From JAKAGZ01 sp964412105 (lineage in GTDB: Bacteria > Bacteroidota > Ignavibacteria > Ignavibacteriales > Ignavibacteriaceae): a DNA stretch of 64,000 nucleotides. The stretch is taken from assembly GCA_964412105.1 (NCBI GenBank), contig CAYPNM010000007.1, forward strand, positions 42,999-106,998. Reading direction: 5' to 3'. This document shows positions 38,801 through 46,660 of the stretch, one piece after another. Within the stretch, counting starts at the first letter, position 1, and each line of letters opens with the position of its first letter. The notes beneath the pieces are model-generated. The model was given only the letters and a program-made list of their open reading frames with translations. It was not told the DNA's origin and did no database searches. Both the position numbers and the translations under genes were made by a program.

Positions 38801-39064
38801 GGAATCATCGGTAAAATGCTGATCAAGCTTTAGAGTTCCCCATTTGGAATCATCAAAATCAATCGAAGTTGGATCACCTTCTATTACTGTTCCTCCTGAA
38901 AGATTTGGACTTTTTTTCCAGTCATCATAAGAATACGTACTAAGAAAAGTTAATTTCTTTGCAACTTTATCCACGTTTGTTTCGTTTTGATTATCGTTAT
39001 TATTTTGAGGGAAGATCATCAGGGGGAACAAGGAAACAATGAATAAATATTTTAATGATTTCAT
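35804..39064 (-). CDS. GH38 alpha-mannosidase, exported
   Basis: 1,086 residues with signal peptide (LFIVSLFPLMIFPQ). An extra N-terminal jelly-roll domain (about 35-180) precedes the GH38 catalytic fold: zinc motif SNAHIDAAWLWRD, YTQSAAQYFKWMQ, GGMWIEPDCNIPSG, and nucleophile D392 in WNPDSFGYTWNMPMF, then the three-helix middle domain (DKVMFNQFHDILPGSGI, last zinc His) and C-terminal beta-domains (near DWWESHTMLKVAFPF). It removes alpha-linked mannose from glycans. It is followed in the same direction by a GH2 enzyme, so the pair can trim glycans containing mannose and galactose. Confidence 0.94.
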   Translation of the reverse strand: MKSLKYLFIVSLFPLMIFPQNNNDNQNETNVDKVAKKLTFLSTYSYDDWKKSPNLSGGTVIEGDPTSIDFDDSKWGTLKLDQHFTDDSCWLRKTIILPKQFLGVPVKGQVKLLLSVDDYGYLWINGESKGYFPWDGDFVLTDSAKPGDKFVVVIKAINTGGPLRLIRAELDMGITNPIKQDIQDLSLSLRVGQKLLSFDTYQTNSRVRTDPGIDKSTINRNEKIKLNNLLQEEALKIDVNALEQGDIDKYKESVVEVKKELEPVAKFAKKFTLFFDSNAHIDAAWLWRDLETVMICRNTFASVLHIMDEKPDFTYTQSAAQYFKWMQDKFPDVFNGIKARVKDGRWEIVGGMWIEPDCNIPSGVSWDRQLLYAKKYFQKEMGVDVKIGWNPDSFGYTWNMPMFYQNSGIDAFITQKLGWNDTNVFPYRVFWWESPDGSKILSYFPFDYVNTITQSYELVDWLRQFEANTGFRNFMILFGVGDHGGGPSIDMINRIEHLKTVFIYPSIEYGTAAKYIGWLKKQDLSKLPVWDNELYLEYHRGTYTSHDKIKKYNRELENLLAESEKFSTLSINYGNKYPGKDLEDAWDKVMFNQFHDILPGSGIRENYIDADVKYKKAEEIGNFTLDKALGSIDKNINTSGIKDGTPITVYNPLNWERTDIVKLNLPEGDKNDYSIFETNGKEIPSQMEKLDRYHNQVIFIASSVPSIGYKTYVLKRGKSSLTNSSLSATDTKMKNQYFTVSIDTSTGWVKNITDKRNGKELFNGEGNKLQLLEDKPKQWDAWNIGLTGVEYPSHFRKAEVVETGPVRTVVRLYRDYLKPGVVKDYPTPNFPSSFFTQDVILYNGLDRIDFQTKVDWWESHTMLKVAFPFSFSDTVATYEIPYGSIERSTQRKTSWQKARFEVPAEKWADLTSMSDNYGVSLLNNSKYGYDTKDNVMRLSLLRSPKWPDPTQDMGKHIIDYALYPHKGDWKSANTVQQGWDYNEPLIAVMNSVHSGSLPLSDSFIKLNDENLVLTSVKKAEDSNAWIIQWYDAEGRETEATLTLPAVPKKVLQSNFMEVDGKPIHFNGKVVKVKTKKYSVETIKVYF

Positions 39065-39464
39065 TTTAGGTACCTTTAGGTTTTAATTCTGGCACGATTC
39101 GAGGGAATCAATTACCTTAAAAATTTCAGGTTACAGACAAATTACTAAGTCATATAAAATAAAGTAATCTTTTTCAAAATTATGAAATTCTTAGGAAAGA
39201 AAACCAAATATTTTTATTTAGGGAACATTATAGTAGAAAAGCTCAATGCTGTTTCTTACAGATTATAATCTGCCTCAAATGTCCGATTTAATGAAACTTA
39301 TTTATATAATAATAAGTTTATACATAATATGTGCTTTGTAAATGACAAAAATATTATTTTCATCTTAACATTTTAATTTTATGTCCTTATTATTAGCTTA
39401 GTTAAAGGGATATAATTTAAATCAATTTTTAACATTAAAACAAAAGATATGCGGCTATAGCTCT
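39065..39464. other. Divergent intergenic region, no gene seen
   Basis: 400 bases between GH38 (minus) and the DUF192 gene (plus). It must carry both promoters. It is AT-rich with no open frame, operator-like repeat or RNA structure that I could recognise. Confidence 0.5.
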
Positions 39465-40043
39465 ATGGTAAAAAATAATAAACATAAAAATCAGAAACCT
39501 CAGGAAATTCAAAAACGAAAAAAATTACACTGGTATGATGTGACCATTCTTATAGTGGTAATTGCAGCGATTATTTATTTTCTGTTCTATCAGGATTTAT
39601 TTAATAAAAAGGTTACAAACACAGATTATGTCTTCAAAAAGGAAGGGGTTTTAACCTTTTCTGATTCGTTAGGAAATGTTAAGACAAAAATAGATATACA
39701 AATTGCAAATAATGAATATGATCGGGAGCTCGGGCTTATGTTCAGAAAGCATATGCAGGAAAACAGAGGGATGTTATTTGTTTTTCCCAAAGAAGGTATT
39801 CAAAGCTTCTGGATGCATAACACATATATCCCGTTGGATATGATCTTCGTAAATGCAAAGGATAAAATAGTAACAATACAAAATGCAGACAAGACATTAT
39901 CGGATCAAACATACTCTTCTATTAAGCCGGCCCAGTATGTAATTGAAGTAAACCAGGGCTTTTCAAAAAAGCACGGACTAAAAGTGGGAGATAAAATCTC
40001 CTGGTTAAAAACGCAAACAAATATGGAAGCAAGTGATAACTAA
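39465..40043 (+). CDS. DUF192-family protein with N-terminal membrane anchor
   Basis: 192 residues: basic N-terminus, one transmembrane helix (VTILIVVIAAIIYFLFYQ, about 27-45), then a DUF192 domain at about 75-185 with the typical IQIANNEYDRELGLMFRKHM, GMLFVFPKEGIQSFWMHNTYIPLDMIFV and YVIEVNQGF motifs. The family is a small beta-barrel of unproven function found at the outer face of the inner membrane in many bacteria. Its stop is only two bases from the stop of the convergent sugar permease gene, so the two transcripts must overlap. Confidence 0.88.
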   Translation: MVKNNKHKNQKPQEIQKRKKLHWYDVTILIVVIAAIIYFLFYQDLFNKKVTNTDYVFKKEGVLTFSDSLGNVKTKIDIQIANNEYDRELGLMFRKHMQENRGMLFVFPKEGIQSFWMHNTYIPLDMIFVNAKDKIVTIQNADKTLSDQTYSSIKPAQYVIEVNQGFSKKHGLKVGDKISWLKTQTNMEASDN

Positions 40044-40045
40044 AT

Positions 40046-41005
40046 TTATTTTTGTCTTAATTGATCTAAAAGAACAGCCAGCAAAATAACTACACCTACA
40101 ACTATCTGCTGAATATATGAACCAACATTTAATAGATTTAATCCGTTTTTAAGAACTGCAATTAACATCGCGCCAATGAAGGTCCCGATAATTGTGCCAC
40201 GACCTCCGAATAAACTTGTACCACCGACAACAACTGCCGCGATTACATCAAGCTCATACATTAATCCGGCATTAGGTTGTCCTGAATTTACCCTTGACGC
40301 TAAAAGAATTCCGCTAATTGCAGAAAGCACACCTGAAATCACATAAACTGCCGTCAAAATAAAATTTGTATTTATCCCGGCCAATCTCGCAGCTTCTAGG
40401 TTTCCACCCACCGCATAAACATATCTTCCGAATTTTGTTTTTGTCAACACTATGTGAGATATAACAAAAACTATGACCATTATTATGGTCGGGAAAGGAA
40501 TTCCGAGAATTCTTCCTGCTCCTAAAAAACTGAAAGAATCCGGGAGTTCCCAGATTGGACGTCCACCCGTATATACGAAGGAAGCGCCACGCCAGATCGT
40601 CATCAATGCAAGAGTTACAATGAAAGGGGTGATATTGAATTTTGTAACAAAAATCCCTGCTATTCCGCCTGAAACAACTCCGAATAAAATTCCACCTAAA
40701 ATTGCAATAGGAAAGACTAGATATAGCGGAAGATTAATTTTCAACATACTCGTTGTTAGCACACCTGCAAACGCAACTAAAGAACCAACCGAAAGATCGA
40801 TCCCCGCCGTCAGGATTACAAACGTCATTCCTGCTGCTATAATCGCAGTAATTGAAGCTTGTAGAGTTACATTCAAAAGATTTTCTGCTGAGAAGAAAAA
40901 CGGCGACAACTGGGAAAAAATTAATACTTCAAAAAGGAAAACAATAGCGAGACTGAATTCAGAAATTTTCTCAAAGTATTTCGAATCACGAATTTTGGTC
41001 AGCAT
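40046..41005 (-). CDS. ABC sugar transporter permease (RbsC/MglC type)
   Basis: 319 residues, about 8-10 transmembrane segments, with the BPD_transp_2 landmarks GMTFVILTAGIDLSVGSLVAFAGVL, GRYVYAVGGNLEAARLAGI and VVGGTSLFGGRGTIIGTFIGA. It forms the inner-membrane channel of a monosaccharide importer. The gene overlaps the ATPase gene by 20 bases, a sign of translational coupling. Given galactokinase in the same operon, galactose is a plausible substrate, but ribose/xylose-type sugars fit the family equally well. Confidence 0.92.
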   Translation of the reverse strand: MLTKIRDSKYFEKISEFSLAIVFLFEVLIFSQLSPFFFSAENLLNVTLQASITAIIAAGMTFVILTAGIDLSVGSLVAFAGVLTTSMLKINLPLYLVFPIAILGGILFGVVSGGIAGIFVTKFNITPFIVTLALMTIWRGASFVYTGGRPIWELPDSFSFLGAGRILGIPFPTIIMVIVFVISHIVLTKTKFGRYVYAVGGNLEAARLAGINTNFILTAVYVISGVLSAISGILLASRVNSGQPNAGLMYELDVIAAVVVGGTSLFGGRGTIIGTFIGAMLIAVLKNGLNLLNVGSYIQQIVVGVVILLAVLLDQLRQK

Positions 41006-42500
41006 AGGTTTTTTCCATGGTTTGAGTAGCTAAGTCCAGAATTTTTTCCTGCGTAAAGCCTATCTTATCCAATTCACCGGTTATCCTTCCCTCACACATA
41101 ACTACAATCCTATCGGATATTCCGATCAGTTCAGGCAGTTCGGATGATATTACAATCACGCCAATTCCTTGCTCAACAAGTTTATTAATAAGATTATAAA
41201 TTTCGAACTTCACGCCTACATCAATTCCTGCAGTTGGTTCATCAAAAATTATAACCTTAGAATTTGTGTGCAGCCATCTGGCAAGTACAACTTTTTGCCT
41301 GTTACCTCCGCTTAGATTCTCAACTTTGGTTTCCAGCGTTGGAGCTTTAATCTGCAATTGATTAAAGTAATTTATGACCGCTTTTTTCTCAGTTGCTTCA
41401 TCTATAAATATCCCATTCATGAATGGAGACAAATTTGAAATCGAAACATTTTCGCGAATGCTTCTTTCCATAAATAATCCATAAAGATTCCTGTCCTCAG
41501 TAAGAAGTGCAATTCCGGCCCTAATCGCGTCTTTCGGAGACTTAAATTTTTGTTCTTTACCATCGAAAATAATCTTGCCCCCTTCAACTTTATCCGCGCC
41601 GAATATCACTCTTGCAACTTCACTTCTGCCGGCTCCTACCAGACCTGCCAGGCCAAGTATCTCCCCTTTGCGAAGCTTTAAATTTATATTCTTAAGTTTT
41701 CCACAATTAATGTTTTCAAGACTTAAAATATCCCCCTTAATTTCTGCAGTATGTTTCGGATATTCATCAGCGAGCTCTCTACCAACCATCTGCTTTATAA
41801 GGTTTTTGATATTTGTATCTTTTATATCAGAAGTAGCTATCCTTTTCCCATCACGCATCACCGTAACGCGATCACCTATTTCGAAGATTTCTTCAAGCCT
41901 GTGTGAGATATAAATTATTCCCACACCCGCTCCTTTTAATTTCCTTATCACTTTAAAAAGATTCTCTATTTCAGAGGTTGTAAGGGATGCAGTTGGTTCG
42001 TCCATTGCAAGGATACTGATGTTCCTATGTGTTGCTTTAGCGATTTCAATCATTTGCCGCTGTGCTACACTTAATTTATTTACCGGAATATCAGCCCGAA
42101 TTTCCTCTCCCAATTCTTTAAGAGCTTTTTGTGCCAGCTCAATCATTTTTCTTTTATCAAGGAAAGAAAATGAACTTTTCATTAGCTCGCTTCCCAAAAA
42201 AATATTATCAGCAGCAGTTAGTTCGGGTATGAGCTTAAAATCCTGGTAGATAATTCCTATTCCAAGCTTTTGAGCTTCAGATGGTGTGCTGTAACTGACT
42301 TCTTTATGCTCAATAAATATTTTACCGGCATCCTTTTTAAGTGCACCTGATAAAATTTTCATCAAGGTAGATTTACCTGCACCGTTTTCACCAAGCAGGC
42401 AATGAACTTCACCTCTACCTACATCAAATGAAACATCATCCAGAGCAAGCACGCCTGGATAACGTTTCGAAATTTTTTCCATACGGAGAAGTGGGGACAT
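40986..42500 (-). CDS. ABC sugar transporter ATPase, duplicated domains (RbsA/MglA type)
   Basis: 504 residues with two ABC modules. The first has Walker A GENGAGKST, signature near LSVAQRQMIEIAKA and Walker B LAMDEPTAS. The second has a degenerate Walker A (GLVGAGRSEVARVIFG), signature LSGGNRQKVVLARWL and Walker B IIFDEPTAGID, the usual asymmetry of the RbsA/MglA family. It powers monosaccharide import from the cytoplasmic side. It is 3 bases after the binding protein gene and overlaps the permease gene. Confidence 0.95.
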   Translation of the reverse strand: MSPLLRMEKISKRYPGVLALDDVSFDVGRGEVHCLLGENGAGKSTLMKILSGALKKDAGKIFIEHKEVSYSTPSEAQKLGIGIIYQDFKLIPELTAADNIFLGSELMKSSFSFLDKRKMIELAQKALKELGEEIRADIPVNKLSVAQRQMIEIAKATHRNISILAMDEPTASLTTSEIENLFKVIRKLKGAGVGIIYISHRLEEIFEIGDRVTVMRDGKRIATSDIKDTNIKNLIKQMVGRELADEYPKHTAEIKGDILSLENINCGKLKNINLKLRKGEILGLAGLVGAGRSEVARVIFGADKVEGGKIIFDGKEQKFKSPKDAIRAGIALLTEDRNLYGLFMERSIRENVSISNLSPFMNGIFIDEATEKKAVINYFNQLQIKAPTLETKVENLSGGNRQKVVLARWLHTNSKVIIFDEPTAGIDVGVKFEIYNLINKLVEQGIGVIVISSELPELIGISDRIVVMCEGRITGELDKIGFTQEKILDLATQTMEKTYADQNS

Positions 42501-42503
42501 TTT

Positions 42504-43433
42504 TTATTTTGCTGCGTTTTCTTTTAGCATATCCTTATCCACAATTCCTACCGCAACAGGTACAACTCTGGCCGTTGTTTTTCCCTCAAAATGTAATTTG
42601 ATCTCGTCCACGGTAGTTTCGCCAATAAGTTTAGGATTTTGAATAACATCTGCTTTAAGAGCAGAGCCTGCAAGTATTTCTTTTCTGGCTGGTGGAGTTG
42701 CATCATAACCCACGATTGATATTCCTTTTCTGTTAAACTGCTTAACCGCATCAAGCGCACCAAGCGCTGAATCATCATTTATTCCGAATATTCCATTCAA
42801 ATCAGGATGAGACTGAAGTACATCAGCAGCAGCCTGAAGGGAGCGATCACGCACTCCTTGACCGTTTACATCAGCAACAATTTTAATTCCAGGATATTTT
42901 GAAATTGCTTCCTTAAATCCCTGCACGCGATCAAGAACTGAAGTAATTGCGGGCTGATTTATAATGGCAATATTTCCCTTTCCATTCAAAGCCTTTGCAA
43001 GAAATTCTCCGGCAAGTCTGCCTCCTGCAACATTATCTGATGCAATATGTGAAACAACATTACCCTGTTCAGCAGCGATGTCTGCAGTAAATATTGGTAT
43101 TCCGGCTTTGTTTGCTTCTTCAATTGCTGGGCCAACACCTTTTGAATCAACCGGACATACAACAATAGCATCAACTTTTCTTGAAATAAAATCCTCCACC
43201 TGAGAGATTTGTTTGTTTAGGTCAAAGTCTGCTGAAGCAATTATTACCTGATAACCATCCTTTTTAGCTTGTGCCCTGAGACCATCTTCAAGATCACGAT
43301 AAAATATATGACCACGTGTCAGCAGGCTGACCCCGATTGTTTTAGCCTCCCCAGGATTATTGCCTTTATTGCAGGATATTATTGTTAAAGATATCAAGAT
43401 TGTAATTGCAGCGAGGCATATTTTACTTTTCAT
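42504..43433 (-). CDS. ABC sugar transporter substrate-binding lipoprotein (RbsB type)
   Basis: 309 residues with lipoprotein signal (LISLTIISC, Cys21), then a type I periplasmic-binding fold: IGVSLLTRGHIFYRDLEDGLRAQAKKDGY, VDAIVVCPVDSKGVGPAIEEANKAGIPIFTAD, GIFGINDDSALGALDAVKQFN and IVGYDATPPARKEI. As a lipoprotein it should sit tethered to the inner or outer membrane and deliver sugar to the permease. First of the three ABC genes, 35 bases after galactokinase. The ligand is not fixed by the sequence; context suggests galactose. Confidence 0.93.
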   Translation of the reverse strand: MKSKICLAAITILISLTIISCNKGNNPGEAKTIGVSLLTRGHIFYRDLEDGLRAQAKKDGYQVIIASADFDLNKQISQVEDFISRKVDAIVVCPVDSKGVGPAIEEANKAGIPIFTADIAAEQGNVVSHIASDNVAGGRLAGEFLAKALNGKGNIAIINQPAITSVLDRVQGFKEAISKYPGIKIVADVNGQGVRDRSLQAAADVLQSHPDLNGIFGINDDSALGALDAVKQFNRKGISIVGYDATPPARKEILAGSALKADVIQNPKLIGETTVDEIKLHFEGKTTARVVPVAVGIVDKDMLKENAAK

Positions 43434-43468
43434 AAGTCTCCTGTAAATTAAACCACGAACCGTTAAAT

Positions 43469-44623
43469 TTAGCTTATTATTTTAGTCCCATCAACTATCT
43501 TACAAACATAAACGCCGGGTTCTTTGCCGAAAGTAATTTTGTATTCTTCAGAAATTACCTTACTTGTTTCCCTGATATAATCATTCTTTATTAAATTTAT
43601 TGTGCAGCCCCCGAATCCCCCGCCCATCATTCTTGAGCCTATTATACTCTCCTGAACAGAGGCGATTTCCACTAGGTAATCAAGCTCTCTGCAGCTTACT
43701 TCATATTTATCCCGAAGTCCTTCGTGAGAAAACAACATCTGCAAGCCAAAATCTTCAAGTTTATTGTTAGCCAAATCCTTACAGGATTTTTCAACCCGTT
43801 CGTTTTCTTCTATCACATATAAACAGCGATCAAATACTTTAGAATTAAATTCTTTCTGATGTTCAATTAATGGTTCTTTTTTTGCATCCCGAAGACTTTT
43901 TATCTCCGGATAATGATGCTGTAGAATTTTTACACCTTCTTCACATTGTCTCCTTCTTAAATTATATTCAGTCGAAGCCAATGAATGCTTAACGTGAGTA
44001 TCAAACAAAACAATTTTATGCTCTTCTGAATTAAAAGGATAAAATTCAAAATCGAGTGTACGGCAATCTAGTTTTAAAACGTGATTTTCTTTTCCAAAAA
44101 TATTAATAAACTGATCCATTATTCCGCATTTAACACCTACAAACTCGTTCTCTGATCTTTGTGCAAGCTTAACCATCTCCTGTTTGTCAAGTTTTAAACC
44201 ATAAATATGATTCAGCGCAAAAGTAAGTCCGGCTTCAATCGCGGCTGACGATGACAGACCGGAACCTATCGGAATATCTCCGCCAAACACACAATTAAAT
44301 CCGTTAAAATTTTTACCTGTTTTTTTTAATTGGTCAATCACTCCAATTAAATAATTTGCCCACGTTTTTACGGATTTCTGAATATTATTTATTTCTATTA
44401 TTACTTCCTGGTCAAAATCAATTGAAAAGAGTGATACTTTGTTATCGTCTCGTGGTGTTATCCCGAAAAGTATATCCTTATCGATTGCGGCAGGAAGAAC
44501 AAAACCATCATTATAATCAGTGTGCTCTCCTATTAGGTTTACTCTCCCTGGTGAGCGGAAAAGCATAGGCTCTTCTTTATATAAATCTTCGAATTTTTTC
44601 CGGATCTTTTCTGGAATTGTCAT
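43469..44623 (-). CDS. galK: Galactokinase
   Basis: 384 residues, full length for GHMP-family galactokinase. N-terminal galactose signature GRVNLIGEHTDYNDGFVLPAAI (about residues 25-45), ATP motif PIGSGLSSSAAIEAG (about 115-130), and C-terminal GSRMMGGGFGGCTINLI. It phosphorylates galactose in the cytoplasm. It is three bases from a small membrane-protein gene and lies between a symporter and an ABC importer, so uptake and first phosphorylation are co-transcribed. The matching galT is 17 kb away beside a dead galK copy. Confidence 0.96.
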   Translation of the reverse strand: MTIPEKIRKKFEDLYKEEPMLFRSPGRVNLIGEHTDYNDGFVLPAAIDKDILFGITPRDDNKVSLFSIDFDQEVIIEINNIQKSVKTWANYLIGVIDQLKKTGKNFNGFNCVFGGDIPIGSGLSSSAAIEAGLTFALNHIYGLKLDKQEMVKLAQRSENEFVGVKCGIMDQFINIFGKENHVLKLDCRTLDFEFYPFNSEEHKIVLFDTHVKHSLASTEYNLRRRQCEEGVKILQHHYPEIKSLRDAKKEPLIEHQKEFNSKVFDRCLYVIEENERVEKSCKDLANNKLEDFGLQMLFSHEGLRDKYEVSCRELDYLVEIASVQESIIGSRMMGGGFGGCTINLIKNDYIRETSKVISEEYKITFGKEPGVYVCKIVDGTKIIS

Positions 44624-44626
44624 AGA

Positions 44627-44830
44627 CTACTCTATTTTTACTTTTCTGTTTTTAATAATATAAATCAATCCCACCACTATCATTAGTCCACCCCACCATA
44701 TATCCGGATGTAAATGCTGTAGTGCTGTTTGTTTCCCGTCTCCTTGCAATAAAAAATAAAGCCCATTAATAAAGAGAACAAGCCCCATTGCAGATAAAAT
44801 CAATCCTACAAAATACCAGATAGGTTTCAT
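44627..44830 (-). CDS. Small two-helix membrane protein between symporter and galK
   Basis: 67 residues with two transmembrane helices (PIWYFVGLILSAMGLVLFINGLYF and WWGGLMIVVGLIYII) and a conserved-looking HPDIWWGG between them, ending in a basic tail. The gene fits tightly between its neighbours (13 bases after the symporter, 3 before galK), so it is certainly translated. I recognise no named family. Small membrane proteins encoded next to SSS symporters can be accessory subunits, which is the best guess for its role. Confidence 0.75.
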   Translation of the reverse strand: MKPIWYFVGLILSAMGLVLFINGLYFLLQGDGKQTALQHLHPDIWWGGLMIVVGLIYIIKNRKVKIE

Positions 44831-44843
44831 AATAAATCTCCTC

Positions 44844-46505
44844 TCACCAAAAGATGACGTTTAAAACTACTAATACAACTAGTGATATAATTGCATAAAA
44901 TTCCGGACGTTTAATGAATGGAATACCTTTATTCACAGTCTCAGGCGTTAATCCCTTCACAAGCCCGACCAGTTCTTCCTTTGGTCTTTTCTTTGTAAAT
45001 AAACTTATAATGATTGTTACACTAAAACAGATGAGCCATGCCCACCAGGCCCTCCAGAAGTTTGCGGCCATATCACTCGCTGGGCTTGAAAGAGTTATAA
45101 AACTTTTGCTGATCCATTCAAACTTCACGGCAAGGTACAATGTAAAAGAAGAGCCCATGCCCGCAACCAATCCCCAGAATGCGCCTGCAGGAGTTATCCA
45201 TACTATAAACATTCCAAGCAGCATCGTAGCAAACAATGGAGCATTTACCCACGAAAAAATTGCCTGCATATAATCCATTATGCTCGGAAAACTTTTTGCC
45301 CAGTAAGCCGTTCCCAGACTAATCGCAACACCAACAACGGTAGCAACTCTACCCATCCACAAAAGATGTTCATCACTGGCTTTTTTATTGATTACCGATT
45401 TATAAATATCATATGTCCAGACAGTATTAAATGCGCTGACATTTCCTGCCTGTCCGGCCATAAAACCGGCAAGCAAAGCGGTAACTCCAAGTCCGACTAA
45501 ACCGCGTGGATAATATCTTGCAATCAAAAGCGGCAAAGCAGAATCATAATTTATTTGCCCGTTATCTTTTAATAAAGCAAAACCACTATGAGGATCATTT
45601 GCTAAAACTAAAGCAATGAGCCCTGCTAGAATAACAATAAATGGAACTGCCATCTTAAAAAACGAAGCGAGAATCGGCGTCATTCTAGCGGACCGAAGAT
45701 CTTTTGCGGAAAACGCACGCTGTACGACTAGAAAATCCGTTGTCCAGTAACCGAATGAAAGAACAAAACCAAGCCCTAGCACAATCCCTCCCCACGTAAT
45801 CATCATGCCGTTTTGCGAAGGATCGCCTGAGGTTGACCACAATGTATTAAATGCTTCAGGTACTCTGGCAAAAATTTGATGTATGCTTCCTATTTCCACA
45901 ATACCAAGGATGGAGACTAGAAACAGCCCAAACCAAATTAAAAAGAATTGAATTATTTCCGTAAAGATCGCAGAAAGAAGTCCGCTCATTGTTACATAAA
46001 TGCCGACGGTTATTGCAGAGATCCACATACTCAAATCCCAGTGCCATCCGAGAAAAGTATGCAGTACAAGTGCCATTGCATAAAGATTAATTCCTGAAAC
46101 AAGCAATGTCATAATTGCAAAAGCAATCCCGTTTAGGACTCTTGTTTTTTCATCGAAGCGCAATTTTAAATAGCCTGGTACAGATTTAATTTTGCTGCTG
46201 TAATAGAACGGCATCATGTAAATGCCAAGGAAAAGCATTGCTGGAACTGCACCAATCCAGTAAAAATGCGCAACGTACATTCCATATTTGTAAGTATTAC
46301 CTGTCATTCCAAGCAGTTCAAGCGCACCGAGATTTGCGGAAAGAAAAGCAAGGCCAGCCACCCAGGAACTATTTTTTCTGCCTGCGAGAAAAAAGTCATC
46401 CTGACTTTTTGTGTACTTGCGAAGGTAAAAGCCTATTCCAATAATAAAACCAAAATAGATTGCTATTATCAGCCAATCAGCAAAAGAAAGCCCGATAGCG
46501 TGCAT
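44844..46505 (-). CDS. SSS-family sodium:sugar symporter (SGLT-like)
   Basis: 553 residues with about 14 transmembrane helices. SSS landmarks: DDFFLAGRKNSSWVAGLAFLSANLGALELLGMTGNTYKYG, GIYVTMSGLLSAIFTEIIQFF (here given by position near 160-185), QRAFSAKD and LLAGFMAGQAGNVSAFNTVWTYDIYK. These fit the sugar-transporting (SGLT) branch rather than the proline branch. It probably carries galactose or another hexose with Na+ into the cytoplasm. First gene of the operon followed by a small membrane protein and galK. Confidence 0.93.
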   Translation of the reverse strand: MHAIGLSFADWLIIAIYFGFIIGIGFYLRKYTKSQDDFFLAGRKNSSWVAGLAFLSANLGALELLGMTGNTYKYGMYVAHFYWIGAVPAMLFLGIYMMPFYYSSKIKSVPGYLKLRFDEKTRVLNGIAFAIMTLLVSGINLYAMALVLHTFLGWHWDLSMWISAITVGIYVTMSGLLSAIFTEIIQFFLIWFGLFLVSILGIVEIGSIHQIFARVPEAFNTLWSTSGDPSQNGMMITWGGIVLGLGFVLSFGYWTTDFLVVQRAFSAKDLRSARMTPILASFFKMAVPFIVILAGLIALVLANDPHSGFALLKDNGQINYDSALPLLIARYYPRGLVGLGVTALLAGFMAGQAGNVSAFNTVWTYDIYKSVINKKASDEHLLWMGRVATVVGVAISLGTAYWAKSFPSIMDYMQAIFSWVNAPLFATMLLGMFIVWITPAGAFWGLVAGMGSSFTLYLAVKFEWISKSFITLSSPASDMAANFWRAWWAWLICFSVTIIISLFTKKRPKEELVGLVKGLTPETVNKGIPFIKRPEFYAIISLVVLVVLNVIFW

Positions 46506-46577
46506 ATTTATCCTCGAATTAGTTCCCTTTAAATGTCACTTATTTATGATTGTCAGTTTGATCCCCCTTAAGCTTGA

Positions 46578-46614
46578 GAGAAATCTAACGGTACAAAATA
46601 AAAAAAGATTTCTC
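46578..46614 (-). terminator. Weak hairpin after the glycosidase operon
   Basis: Nine-base arms GAGAAATCT / AGATTTCTC with a 19-base, A/T-rich loop, 47 bases past the stop at 46661. No T-run after the stem. It could reduce read-through into the symporter operon but does not look like a strong stop. Confidence 0.3.
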
Positions 46615-46660
46615 ATTATGCTAAAGTAGGATTCGAGATAACAAATTGGGAAAAATAGTT

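Noticed and set aside
39450..39475. A tRNA-like start (GCGGCTATAGCTCTATGG) upstream of the DUF192 gene
   Set aside because: It resembles a tRNA 5' end for about 18 bases only; no D-arm closure, anticodon stem or T-arm follows, and the DUF192 coding sequence starts inside it.
40473..41033. A 186-codon plus-strand open frame opposite the sugar permease gene
   Set aside because: Antisense to a clear RbsC-type permease; the Pro/Lys/Arg-rich translation is typical of reversed membrane-protein codons.
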